A DNA stretch of 64,000 nucleotides, taken from the NCBI GenBank assembly GCA_027627225.1, contig CM051038.1:46341343-46405342 (forward strand), read 5' to 3'. Position 1 is the first letter of the stretch. Each line of letters begins with the position of its first letter. Below, piece by piece: positions 33,401 through 45,472 of this stretch. The notes under the pieces are model-generated. The model made no database searches. It saw only the letters and a list, made by a program, of their open reading frames with translations, and was not told the origin of the DNA. The stretch is from Congeria kusceri. Taxonomy: Eukaryota > Mollusca > Bivalvia > Myida > Dreissenidae. A program made the position numbers and the translations under genes.

Positions 33401-34640
33401 GTATCAATTGTATCATCAAATCTGGGTAAAATGTAAGCATCTTTTCAGGCTTTCTGATTAAGTAGCCTATAATCAATACAAAACCGCAGTGAACCATCCT
33501 TTTTCCTTTCTAATACAACATTGGAAGAATAGGGTCTGTCAGATTCACGGATAACATCTGCATCCAACATTTCTTTTATATGTTGATGGACTTCTTCATA
33601 AAGACCAGGTGGAATCCTTCTATATGGTTGTTTAAAGGGGTTTTCATTATCCAACGCTATTTTGTGCTTAACTAGGTCTGTGTTTCCTAAGTCTAGTGAA
33701 GTTTTAGAAAAGACATGATGCCATTTGCCTAAGACTTGTCTTGCTCTCAAAAGCTGATCTAGAGTAAGTGAGGAACAATCAATCTGGATTCCTAGTTCTT
33801 CGAGAGGCAAGCATGGGTCATCTGCATCACATTCAGTGTTAGATTTAATATGGGACACTAAATCATCAACAACCTTAACTTCTGAAAGTTGACAAAATTC
33901 TGATTTAGGTTTGATTGTGATTGGTTTAGCAGATATGTTACATACCTTAACTGAAACCCCAGCTTGAGATCTGTTTCCTACATGTACAACTCTTGGACAT
34001 ACAAGATAGTTATTCTTGTTGTTCAGGTTTTCTGTTACACCATCTACAATGGAATCATCAAGTTTTCTGCAAATGCCTTTAGCCAATACAGTTTCATATG
34101 GTGGTATTACAATTGGCTTTTTGTTGATAGATTTAATAGGAAATGACTGACAAGCTCCACCCTCAAATGCTGTTTTCCATTCAGGAGGTAAATTAGAATC
34201 ACTACTGCACTTAGCAAACAGTTGTTTGTAAATTCTAATAACATTAGAGCCAACAATGAAAGGCACAAATGAATTAAATTCATTATCTAGAAGAACTAAT
34301 ACTGGAACATTCAACTTACAATCTGGTAAAAATGGGAGTTCAAGAGAGCACTCAACAAATCCAGTATATTTAAGTTTTGAACCATTTGCAACAGAAATGT
34401 CAAGCCCAAATTCTCAATATCTTTTATAGGAGGTTTGTCCTTTAAAGAATCAAGAGTAGATTGTGAAATGGTAGATACATGTGATCCACTGTGTATCAAA
34501 GCAGTAATTGTTTGGTTTTGTACTATGATTTCACTAGTGTTACTTGGACCAACCATTTCAACATCAATATTAGTATGGCCTTTAGTGTCAATATGGGTTC
34601 CTGACTGGCCTTGTGGAACAGAAACCCCTAGAAGTTTAAA
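30462..34640 (-). pseudogene. pol: pol of element B (several lesions)
   Basis: Recognisable as the copy A pol but broken. A 1-base deletion near 34400 lies in the protease region; a TGA at 33445-33447 before the RT core; a 1-base deletion near 33070 after FLDD; a 36-bp tandem duplication at 32974-33045 repeats VTYLGHVVSAKG; an extra T near 31973 is at the RNase H-integrase linker; a 54-bp in-frame deletion near 31317 removes 18 integrase codons (around FLMFGWHPRL of A); a last frameshift is near 30740. RNase H has HTDPSG where A has HTDASG. The protease has HSG (34491-34493 codes His). Confidence 0.9.
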
Positions 34641-35782
34641 GGACCCCTTCCCCTACCTCTGGGTGGGGATGTATAGTTTGACGGGTTGTTTTGGTTTGCA
34701 GCATTTGGCTGACCTGCTGTTGATCTGTCATTAAATTGGTTATATGTATTATACCGGCCCCGGTTATTGTAACTCCTATAGCTTTGCTGATTTCCTCGGA
34801 AACCACCCCTTAAACTGGGAGGTCTTGACCTTGAGTATGGTCTTGAGTAATTGCTACCCAAAGGTGCATTATGGGAATCTAACTTAGCAAGAATCTGGTC
34901 AAACTTGGAGTCTAATTTAGAGTCAAATTGCTTACCTACCTGATCAATTTTTTGTTCTAATTTTTTTTCTAAGTTTTTTTGTTAATCATCATGAGTAACT
35001 ACTGGAGCATGATGTTGAGGTTTTGACTTACTGGGTGTAACAGTTTCAGAGTGGTTAATGTTGATTTGTTTTTCAACCATTCTGATTTCTCGTAAAAGAT
35101 TATCGAAATTGTTAATACTGTCATATTTATGTCTTGTTTGAGCTTTTAACTGCTCTGAATGTAAAGACTGCCAGAATTTATGCCTCAACATATCATTTTT
35201 GGACTCTTTTCCTAAATAGCCATGATCAACTGCTGTTTGTAAAAGTGACTCAAGTCTACTACCATAGACAGACACTGGTTCATTTGGCAGTTGATGGCAG
35301 TTAAAAAATTCCTGCATAACCATTTCATTGGTGGAGATATCCCCAAATCTTGAATCAAATTTGTCAAGAATATTGACAATAGTTGCCTTTTCTCCCAGGG
35401 CTGGAAGCAGAGTTTTGGCAGTGCCACGTAAACTCCGACAAGCAGCGGACATGACCATCACATCTGATAATTCAGTGTTTTGTTTAAGACACTGAATTTC
35501 ATATTTCCACTCTCTGTAAGTAACATCCCCCTTTTGTGGTGGGGTATCTCCAGAAAACAATGATATTTTGGGGATAAAAGTCTGTGCTTTATATACAGGG
35601 GAATGGTTACTGGAATGTGAAGTTTCCCTTTCCTCATATTCCCTATACGCATCCAGATGTCTACTTTCATATTTTGGCGTGCTGATCAGTGGAGTTATTC
35701 TGTACTTGGATTTTAGAATTTCTATCATTTCTTGTTCTGACATACTAATGTCAGTAATGAGTTTTTGGCCTTCTGCCATCAT
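34628..35782 (-). pseudogene. gag: gag of element B (one nonsense codon)
   Basis: One continuous frame from ATG 35782 to the stop at 34628, interrupted only by TAA at 34982-34984 (TTA in copy A), so 266 codons precede the break. It has FSGDTPPQKGDVTYREW, a PNMA/Arc-like capsid signature, and the Trp that copy A has lost. The C-terminus is SRPPSLRGGFRGNQQ and PPRGRGRGPLNF, Arg/Gly-rich with no zinc knuckle. Confidence 0.87.
34634..34640 (-). promoter_or_regulatory. -1 frameshift site TTTAAAC (element B)
   Basis: In register with gag (TTA AAC), six bases before the gag stop TAG. The pol frame is exactly -1 relative to gag (306 bases between the shifted gag register and the pol Met at 34556). 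Confidence 0.82.
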
Positions 35783-36046
35783 GAACAATTATCAAGAAAA
35801 ACTATGTCAGCTTTATATAGAACAGTGTAACAATTACTTTAAAATTCAGTTATTTACAAAAGTTAAAATAGAATTTGCAAAACAATGTGGAAAAATTCAC
35901 TCAAGAGCACAGACTTGCAAGGTGCACATGAACACGTGAGAGTCAAGGCTACCGAACACAAACCTCAGTGAGATGGGTCAATCCCGTCCTCGAACATCGG
36001 CAAACGTCCAATGACCAGGACAATAAATCAAGCAATCATGGGCACT

Positions 36047-36742
36047 CTAAATACAATGGGCAACAATGCTCTTGAGCCAATACTTTGACAATAAAACTGA
36101 GGGATGTATTCCGTCTGTATACAATTTGAAATTTATGGTACCCGATCTAGGACCTCTATTTGACTTATGGGTCCTCAATAGATCCAATCGAAATCTTGGA
36201 GCACGTACAGAATTATTGCAATTAATGAGACGTATTTGTTGATTAATCAGTGCAATTCGCTGAGCTAATATTTTATCCTGCTCTTCAAATAGCCTGCTGT
36301 TTGTATGGCCATGTGATTGATTCCAACCTACAATAGTATATGGAGGGATTTCCAAAAATGTGTATGGTAAATTGTTTGCAGTGAACAGTGCCTGAAATTC
36401 TGAAATATAATTCAAGCAGTTGCTCACATCCACTTCCGAATTGGTATGTTTCAAATTGATAAATTTACCTGTTTTTCTAGTTAAATCACAAGTGCCAAGC
36501 CAGATAAGAAAATGAGAATTTGGTGGAAAATTGTGAATATTTCTTACTGTAAAACTAAACTGCTGTGCGAAACCTGCGCCACTTTTACATCTAAATTCTA
36601 TATCAAACTCACTGAAAAGATGTTTATGTTTTCTGAGGTAATTGCCTTTACTATCAGAAATCAAGACAAAGTGTTTTGTCAAATTACCTGAATTTAAAAC
36701 TAACTGTTTAGTCAAAAACTTTTCCAGTCTTCGTTCACTCAT
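36047..36742 (-). CDS. SGNH/GDSL-hydrolase-like protein of element B
   Basis: 231 codons, open, start at ATG 36742 (an upstream TTG is not needed). Motifs in SGNH order: FVLISDSKGNYL with candidate nucleophile Ser31 (block I); SGAGF with Gly55/Gly57 (block II); LIWLGTCDL at 79-87 (block III, where the usual Asn of GxND is Cys85); and YTDGIHPS with Asp210 and His213 (block V, DxxH dyad). Members of this fold are esterases and acyl hydrolases; an esterase of this fold is known in ORF1 of CR1-type LINEs. Here it lies in an LTR element between primer site and gag on the same strand, about 265 bp before the gag ATG. The family call rests on motifs alone. If Cys85 cannot replace Asn the protein may bind rather than hydrolyse. 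Confidence 0.68.
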   Translation of the reverse strand: MSERRLEKFLTKQLVLNSGNLTKHFVLISDSKGNYLRKHKHLFSEFDIEFRCKSGAGFAQQFSFTVRNIHNFPPNSHFLIWLGTCDLTRKTGKFINLKHTNSEVDVSNCLNYISEFQALFTANNLPYTFLEIPPYTIVGWNQSHGHTNSRLFEEQDKILAQRIALINQQIRLINCNNSVRAPRFRLDLLRTHKSNRGPRSGTINFKLYTDGIHPSVLLSKYWLKSIVAHCI

Positions 36743-37360
36743 ATGTTGCAAAATCTTTTAAACAATAAACAAACTGTTAAAATTCATGTAAAGAATTAAA
36801 ATAATCACAACACATCTATTCCCACTCTTACAAAATACACACTCTAACAAATTTAAACCATATTTATCTTATTTGCAAAAATATTGCTCTGGTAGAGAAA
36901 CAATAGTAACAAAATGCACATTCAATATTGAATTTGAATTATCACTTCAATTTATTATAAATTCCTCATTAATTAAACAACAATTATTATAATTAAGGCT
37001 TTCACACAGAATAAAAGTTAATGAGTTCAGCACAAGCACAAATTAGGATAAGTCACACGCGCACACCCAACAGGAACAGTCTTGAGGTTAAAATAAGTCA
37101 CGTTTAGTGTGATCCTCCCATGTAGCTTAAACTGCCTTGCTGAATCCAACAGTGTTTGTGATTCCCTCTGAAGTCAGTTTGAACTCAAAAACAAAACATC
37201 AAAATAAAATTGATGTTTGAGTAATAATTAGCTGTTTGTTTTTCTAATGGTTATCTGCTGGGCCCAGATATTTATTTAAACTGAAATCACGGTGTCTCTT
37301 TTTTTTTTTCAAGGCGACACCGGATAATTATTAGATTCACAGTATCCAACAATAATGGAT

Positions 37361-37380
37361 AGTGGATAGGTGTGGATGGG
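37361..37380. other. Junction of the tandem duplication
   Basis: B reads AGTGGATAGG TGTGGATGGG here. C has only AGTGGATAGGT followed by AACTC; A has only GTGGATGGGT followed by AACTC. Both 10-base versions are kept side by side in B, so the join is blunt but 10 bases out of register. Confidence 0.88.
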
Positions 37381-37413
37381 TAACTCTGGCCTTTTAAAGC
37401 TGCATCATTTCAT

Positions 37414-37431
37414 GTCCCACGTTGGGCGCCA
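37414..37431 (-). other. Primer-binding site, tRNA-Lys type (element B)
   Basis: TGGCGCCCAACGTGGGAC, as in A; it lies just right of the recombination point, hence on the A-derived side. Confidence 0.82.
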
Positions 37432-37433
37432 TT

Positions 37434-37933
37434 TGTAGCATGGGTTTTTATTTATTTTAATAGATACAAAAGAAGACCTGAAATAAACATATGACAATTA
37501 TAAAGTAATATTTAAATAATGTAAATACCTTATTAATTATAGTCAATTTAAATGCAATACAACACAATACAATTACATGGACAGGTCAGGGAGGGAATAC
37601 CTACCAGAGCACCAAACCTAATTATAAAATATACAAGTATACAACAATATCAACTTCTTCTCTTCACATCTGACTTTGGAATGAACACATAATTTTCACC
37701 TTTCACACACCATTCACTCACTCACCCATAATTCAGCCAATCATATTTTTTTTAAACAAGATAATACTTGCTGGTCAATATTGGAAAAAGGATTAGTGAA
37801 AAACTGGTTTTTGGCTAAAGTTTAAAGCAGTGTTCTCACTGTAAAATGTGTTATTGATAAATTAAGCTTTTGTGACTATATTAAAGTTGTATGTGGCACA
37901 TGTTAAAATCTACAATAGGTAACCTATGTTACA
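37434..37933 (-). repeat. 5' LTR of element B (A type)
   Basis: 500 bp, identical in all compared lines to 16183-16682 and clearly different from the C right LTR. Confidence 0.92.
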
Positions 37934-38276
37934 AGTGTAATTTAACTTAACATCTGTTTCACTATTAAGTCTAGTTTCGTTTTCAGTTTGGATAGTTTGT
38001 AAACACTAGAATCAGTTTCGATACCGGATTATAATTTCTTGCACTTATATTTGCATAGTAAGCCTGTTGGATAATAGATCAAGATGCCTGTAAAATATAC
38101 ATCTACCTTTCCTCATTTATCATCGTTTTGACATAAAATGTGGTGCTATTTCAACGCGCGTCATGTATAGCCCTATAACACAGGCGGATCACCGTTGGGT
38201 GTATCAAACCAAGATGGCTCCATGAGATCTATCTTTCGGAGCATTCCGGAGATACTCGATGTATCACGATTGGTAA

Positions 38277-39258
38277 CAGGGTTCGACACTAAGGCACGTC
38301 CGAACGACAATGACTACTAAAAGCTTGGTCCGGGCTAGTAAAGCTAATTTCTGTCTAGCCCGAACGATCTAGTGAAAAAATCTCGAGTTATTCAGGTAAA
38401 ACATACTCAAATAAGACAGAGTTATTGAAAATAATAAAATCGCCGCAATTGTTTCACTGGAAAATCCAAAATCTATTTTTGATACAAGCATTGACATGAC
38501 GATTGGATGTGATTGTTCTGCAAGATTGGTTTACGGGAATTTCGCCAGGTGCGCGTACTGTCGTAAAATAAAGCAATAGCAAACGGTCAATTTTAAATTG
38601 ATTTTAGCACACATTTAACGTATGAAACTATAAACAATTGCTTTTAAAATATTAACTCATAACACTGACATATTTATTTATTGATTACTATTTTCTTCCG
38701 CGTGTCTGTCTGGGTTTCCAACATTTTACGACAATAGCAACTCGTAGTGAGCCATTTTTGGTTGTTTTAACTTTAAATGCGAATAGTAGCAGACGAATAT
38801 CTCGATCGTCAATCTTATGAAGTTTGGGTTTATAACAGACAAAAGGTCACCATATGAAACGAAAAAACGTAAAGGCAAGGAAGCGTCAAAGGCAGATTAC
38901 CATTAACTTTTGCAATGATTTGATTTTGATATTTACTGCCTGAATTGTTTTTCCTGATGGGTGTTAGTAAGTAGTTGATATATATTAGACCGGAGGGTGT
39001 TTGTTAAGTAGTTTATATGCTTTCCATGCAACTTCATAAAATTTAAGGTTCTTGAAATTAATCTGGATTGAGTAATCTACATCTATGGATTATACTTTGT
39101 GTAAAAAGTAAGAGAAATAATAAATTTTTATCGTTTTGTTCTGTTTTATTATTTAATACAATATATATTGGTCTAGTTGATCTTTGGTCAGATCTAGTTT
39201 ATTTTACGAGTTACTAGTCCAGTAATGTAGTGGTAAAAAAAGGTAACGTCGAACCCTG
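38277..39258. mobile_element. Possible non-autonomous hAT-like element (unit 2)
   Basis: Duplicate of the element at 17026-18007. Confidence 0.4.
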
Positions 39259-39945
39259 CAGATACCTTAAATCTAGACCTTGCTTGTGATTGCATATGGG
39301 GTAAGTGGGATCAACGTAAAGGTCACCATCACTAAAAATAAAAAAAAAGGTTTCCACTCAATAACTTCATAAAATTTTTAGATATTTTAATGACACTTCA
39401 TATGTTGATCACTGTATATTGAGACCTCGCTTTAGATTGCAAGGCCCATGTCACCATTTCCTAGTCATAGGTGTATGAATTTCACCTAGAACTTTCTTTC
39501 ATTTTTGTGGTGACTTTTATGCATTTCTTTTGAAAAAAATTGGTTTTCGTGAAATTTCCACGTTTCTTGTTGATTTTTTGTCAGGACTAAAACTATTTTG
39601 TGATAACTCAACTTACTTCTCAGAATAAGAGAATACTTTGCATAAAGTACAATATTAAAGGACAATATGAAGCATAAAAAGAGGCATAACTCTGTCAAAG
39701 TACAAAACAGAGTAATAGGCAAAATGTCCCTGATATTGGAGTTGATGACAAAGGTATATTCCAAGTTTTCAGTAAATAACTTATGTAGTTCTGACGTTAC
39801 AAAACTTTTGAATATAAAATTTAACCAAAAAATCTATGTGAACAAGGCTTGTCACAGGATGTAACGTATGCCCATGAAGCATATGCTTGTCAGATGAAGG
39901 CAACACAATGTTTTTTACATGTTGGCAAAAATTACGGTTCCTACA

Positions 39946-41201
39946 AAAAGAGTTATGGTCTCTTTCTCTCAACATCCTCTATCAATATACGTGGCTTATG
40001 CACTACACAAGAAAATTAAACTGACGGGCAAAACATAAATATTGAAGAAAGAGTTATGGTCCTTATACTCTGCCCTTCCTCTCAATGTTCTCTTATCAAT
40101 ATAATATTATGTGGTGTTATATTAAATTCCATCAATACTATTAAAGGTAGTAATTATCTGCAAAAAATGGGCAATAACTTCGTAAATATTGAAGAATTAG
40201 TTATGGTCTTTGTACTCTGCACTTCCTCGCAACGTTCTCTATCAATATATTTGGATTTATTTAAAATCCTTTTAATACTAATGGAGTTATGCTCTGCACA
40301 AAAAAATTAACAAAGGCAATAGATCCATAAATATTAAAGAAAGAGTTATGGTCCTTGTACTCAGCACTTTCTCTCATTGTCCTTTATCATTATTTGTAGT
40401 TTCATTTGAATCCCTTCAATACTAATGGAGTAATGCTCCGAACAAGAAAATTAAACAAAGAGCAATAACTCTGTAATATTGAAGAAATAGTTATTGTTCT
40501 TGTACTCTGCAGATCCTCTTATTGTCCACTACCATTCTATGAAGTTTCATTTTAATCCCTTCATTACTAATTGAGTTGTGCTTTGCACAAGAAAATAAAA
40601 CAAAGGACAATAACACTGTAAATATTGAATAAATTGGGTTGTCCTTGCATTCTGCACTTCCTCTCATTGTCCCCTATAATTATATGAAGTTTCATTTGAA
40701 TCCATTCAATACTAATGGAGATATGCTCCGCGCAATAAAATTAAACAAAGGACAATAACTCCGTAAATATTAATGAAAGTGATATGGTCGGTGTGATCTG
40801 CACTTCCTCTCATTGCCCTCTATCATTATATGAATTTTCATTTGAATCCCTTCAATACTAATGGAGTCATGCTCAGCACAAGAAAATTAAACAAAGGGCA
40901 ATAACTCTGTAAATATTTTAGAAAGAGTTATGGTCCTTGTGCCCTGCAGTTTCTCTCAACCTCTTCTATCATTAAATGAAGTTTCATTTGAATTCCTTTA
41001 ATACTACTTTAGTTATGCTCCGCCCAAGAAAATTAATGCTTCACATAAGGAAATAAACAAAGGGCAATAACTCCGTAAATACTGAAGACAGAGTTGTTGT
41101 TCTTATGCTCTGCACTTCCTCTCGTTGTCCTCTATCATTATATGAAGTTTCATTCGAATCCCTTAAATACTAATGGAGTTATGCTCCTCACAAGAAGCGT
41201 G
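39946..41201. repeat. ~145-bp degenerate tandem repeat (unit 2)
   Basis: Duplicate of the array at 18695-19950. Confidence 0.8.
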
Positions 41202-41250
41202 ACGGACGGACAATGCGATTACTATATGCCCCCGAAGTTCCCTTAGGAGG

Positions 41251-41916
41251 CAGAAAAAGGGGCATTACTCTGTCAAAATACAAAACAGAGTATAAGGAAT
41301 GTGCCCCTGACACTGGAGTTCATGACAAAGTATATTCCAAGTTTCAAAAAAATAACTTATGTAGTTCTGCAGAGAAAAAGCTGTTGAATATAAACCTTAA
41401 CATGAAAATCTATGTGAAAAAGGGGCATAACTCTGACAAAATACAAACAGAGTTATAGGGAATGTGCCCCTGACACTGGAGTTCATGACAAAGTATATTC
41501 CAAGTTTCAAAATAATAACTTACGTAGTTCTGCAGTTAAAAAGCTTTTGAATATAAACTTTAACAATAAAATCTATGGGAAAAAGGGACATAACTCTCTC
41601 AAAATACAAAACAGAGTTATAGGGAATGTTGCCCCTGATATTGGAGTTGATGACAAAGGTACATTTCAATATTCAAGTGAATAACTTGTGTACTTGTGAA
41701 GTTACAAAACTGTTGAATATAAACTTTAACCAGAAAATATATGTAAAAAGGGGGAATAACTCAGTCAAAATACAAAACAGAGTTATAGGGAATGTTGCCC
41801 CTGACACTGACGTTGATGACAAGATTAACTTCTAAGTTTCAAGTGAATAACTTCTGTAGTTTTGAAGTAACAAAAGTTTTAAATATAAACTTTAACCAGA
41901 AAATCTATGTGAATAA
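41251..41916. repeat. ~164-bp tandem repeat, GGGCATAACTCTG family (unit 2)
   Basis: Duplicate of 20000-20665. Confidence 0.82.
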
Positions 41917-43118
41917 GAGCTGTCGGAGGACAGTGCCCTCGTCTTTTCATGAGCTTGTCAGAGTTTCTGGCATTTTTTCTAACACAACATGTATAGTGTA
42001 GCAATATACAATAATGTGTCATAAATTAATAATATGTGTAATGGCTTCAATAGACAAAAACGGTCAAAAGTTAACGCTTCTGGGAATAAACGAGAACCAT
42101 CATCGGAGACAATGAGTCCGTAGTTAAATTTGCGATTTTAATGACAATATTTCCGATACTATTTTTTCGGACAGATTAAGTCCGAAAACATAGCATAAAT
42201 ACGGGATCTATAAATTGAATATTTTTAAAATATTCCAATTTGTTCTTGAGTTATAAAGCAGATTTTTTTCTATTTTTAGTAAGTGACCTTGACCCCATTT
42301 TTTAAGTATCAAAAGGCCCATAATCTTGACGAATTTCAAACTAGAGTTAGCAAAATTGGCCTGTGAGTTCATTTTAATACAAGGAATAAGTGTTCTAAGT
42401 TTGAATGAAATCCATCAGGCCATTCCTGAGAAACCAGCTTACTGAAAAACTTGAACCTGTCCATAAAGCTTTTATGTAAAATTTCTAAGTGTAAAAAGAC
42501 CCATAATTTTATCAAATTGCAAACTAGATTTACCAAACTTGGCCTATTGGTTCATTTTAATGTGGGGAATAAATGTTATAAGTTTGGATGAAATCCCTCA
42601 AGCCAATCCTGAGAAACTAGCTTACAGAAAAACTTTAAACTAGCTCGGACGCCAACGCCGACTCCGGGGCAAGTAGAATAGCTTGCCTTTTCTTCGAGAA
42701 GTCGAGCTAAAAGGGGCATAACACTGTCACAATATGAAACAGAGTTATGGGCAATGTTGCCCCTGATACCAGAGTTGATAACAAAGGTATATTCCAAGTT
42801 TCAAGTAATAACTTGTGTAGTTTTGAAGTTGTAAGACTTTTGAATAAAAACTTTAAAAAACCTAATTCAGACACAGACGCCAACACCGGGGGTAGTAGGG
42901 GTAGTAGGAAAGCTCATCTAATCTACGAATAGCATGAAATGAAGTCTCTATCCTGAATAGTCTCTTTTTTCACAAACAAGGAGCAATAACTCCGGTGTTT
43001 TTATCCCGATCTGGCCCAAGTTTGGTTTCTGCGGAGATCTTATGGTAAACTTTCATAAACTGTGAAAGTTTCGTCAAGATTGGATTGAAAAAGTCTGAGT
43101 GTAGTATAAAAGCCCCTT

Positions 43119-43974
43119 GCCAAAAGCGTCTTGGTCTAAAAATGCACACATGGACATAAGCCCCTTGGTATGTTTGACAGAGTGGACATAAGCCCCTTGG
43201 TAGATTTAACAGGGTGGACAAAAGCCCCTTGATAAATATGAAATAGTGAACAAAAGCCCATTCTGATATTGTATATAATGGATTTTATTGTAACAGTTGT
43301 ACCGTTCATTGGTTCGTACCCAGCTAAAGTTGACAGTTTATTATGGATGATAGTGGTGTAGTACTAGTTGTATCAATGAATGTTGGTTAAGTAAACAGTT
43401 CACATGTAAATAAATACATATTAAATTGGAATACTGTTGAAAACGAGGGGTAGCAAGCATCCAAAAATGAAGTATTATATATTTATAACTTATATTAATT
43501 GCATTTAAGTACATCTGTACTTCAAATAACAACAAATGGCCTATATATTAATAAATATATTTCAAGCAAAACATTTAAATCATCAAGGGGCTTTTGTCCA
43601 CTCTGTCATATCTACCAAGGGGCTTTTGTCTACATTGTTAAATTTACCAAGGGGCTTTTGTCCACTCTGTCATATCTACCAAGGGGCTTTTGTCCACTCT
43701 GTCATATCTACCAAGGGGCTTTTGTCTACATTGTTAAATCTACCAAGGGGCTGATGTCCTCTCTGTCAAATACACCAAGGGGCTTATGTCCACTCTGTCA
43801 AATACACCAAGGGGCTTATGTCCGCTCTGTCAAATCTACCAAGGGGCTTATGTCCACTCTGTCAAATATACCAAGGGGCTTATGTCCTCTCTGTCAAATC
43901 CACCAAGGGGCCTATGTCCATGTGTGCAATTTTAGACCAAGACGCTTTTGGCAAGGAGCTTTTGTCCGGATACC
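43119..43974. mobile_element. Foldback-like element (unit 2)
   Basis: Duplicate of 21868-22723; its 32-bp array is at 43582-43933. Confidence 0.72.
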
Positions 43975-44592
43975 AAAAAGTCTATATCTTGGAAAAAAAT
44001 TATTTGCATTTTTTGCATGAAAAAGGGGAAATAACTCTACTCTTCGTGGTAAAATATTGCATATCAATCCCGCCAAGATATCATGGTCATTACACAAACT
44101 GTGCAAGTTTAGATACAAAGTGAAGTCTCTATGGACAATGCAGGAGAGGTTCCCTATACCAATAACTCACCCATGCTCAGGTGAGCTAAAAACTGGCTCA
44201 ACCTGTGACACCTGCTTAAAACATGTGATTAAGAAACTGAATTCAATAGGACCTGTGACAATTAAACAGTTATGAATACTCCACATTCTACAGATTGATT
44301 CCCGGTTGTTTTGAGTCAGAGTCAGAAACCAACTATATTCTGTAAGAAGTACCAATTTAATGGAAAATAATGTGCTCCAAACTAAATTGTATTGGATCTT
44401 GAAAATTCCATTGTATCAAAGTAGTTTTAATGAGGGCAAACTGTATATGCAATAGAAATGTTAGAAGGTAATGAAACTGCTGAAAATCTGGTAGCCTTAG
44501 AAATGAGGAAGGCTAAATCAAATTAATGCCGGTAACATACCTTGGGTATTTGCGTCCCCTGCACATCCATTACCCCTGAAATGAACATTTGA

Positions 44593-44827
44593 GGCGCGTC
44601 GTGTGAAAACCGGTCTTAATGCATTTGCGTAAAATGTCGTCCCGGATTAGCCTGACTGACTACACTTTCCGCTTTTGTGGTATTTTCTGTTTGATGGAAA
44701 TCTCTTCTAAACATAAATACACTGTAGGCGGTAAGCGCCGTCCCGGATTAGCCTGTGCGGACTGCAAGGCTAATCCGGGACGACACTTTACGCACATGCA
44801 TTAAGACCGGTTTTCTCACGACGCGCC
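44593..44827. mobile_element. 235-bp MITE (unit 2)
   Basis: Duplicate of 23342-23576. Confidence 0.82.
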
Positions 44828-45472
44828 ACATTATAAGTTTATTCACCAAGGTAAAGGGAAGCTCAGTGTAATGTATTTGATATATTAGACAGTTTCCAAA
44901 GAAGTAACACAGTAAAACTTTTTTAACTCGAAATCACTTCTAGATGACAAAATACTTTCAAGGTTTCCATACTGAGAATCAATAAATATTTTCAAACAAG
45001 TTTTAGTTTTATTGTGCAAGTTAATAGAAATGCACAAGAAATATCAATACATGTTTAAATATTTAATATTGTAAAAAAACAACAACACATACATGTACAA
45101 TAAAACTAATAATGTACCACTATTATTCTTAAAGCATCAAAATGTTTCAATGAACAAATTCTAAGTACAGATCAATGTTGCAAGGTTTCAATCCTACAGC
45201 TGAAATTTGTTATCTCCAAGTCATGGCGAATTCGAAATGACTTTGACACATTCCAAGTTTGGTATATCCAAATACAGACTCTTTAAATTGTATTGGGTTA
45301 AAATGACTAAAATACACTCTCTCAAGGTATTTGAGCTATTGACTCTTAAGTCATAGATGGTTTACTGTTTGTGCCAATAATGTGGCAACACTACATCTAG
45401 CAATTATTAAGTAACTTCTGGATAACATTTACCATCCTAACTGCAGGGTCAAAACTTCACAGCACAGCAGAT

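Larger units (their letters stand above)
16121..37371. repeat. Tandem duplication of 21,251 bp, unit 1
   Basis: Every feature in this unit recurs exactly 21,251 bp to the right; all ORF translations are identical and each DNA block I compared matched without a difference. The left boundary is fixed because bases before 16121 match element C-type sequence only imperfectly, while 16121 onward equals 37372 onward. It contains the A-type 5' LTR, the 12.7-kb spacer with TNF-receptor exons 2-4, and element B up to just before its 5' LTR. I compared blocks by eye, not the full alignment. Confidence 0.92.
29432..37933 (-). mobile_element. LTR retrotransposon copy B (hybrid of C and A)
   Basis: Same family and gene order as A. 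The left LTR (29432-29928, 497 bp) and the whole body equal element C, including all its lesions, whereas the right LTR (37434-37933) equals the 5' LTR of A. Flanks also differ in origin: TCAC before the left LTR, as in C, and AGTG after the right LTR, as in A, so it has no target duplication. B thus arose by recombination, not by its own insertion. The switch is at 37371|37372. Confidence 0.92.
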
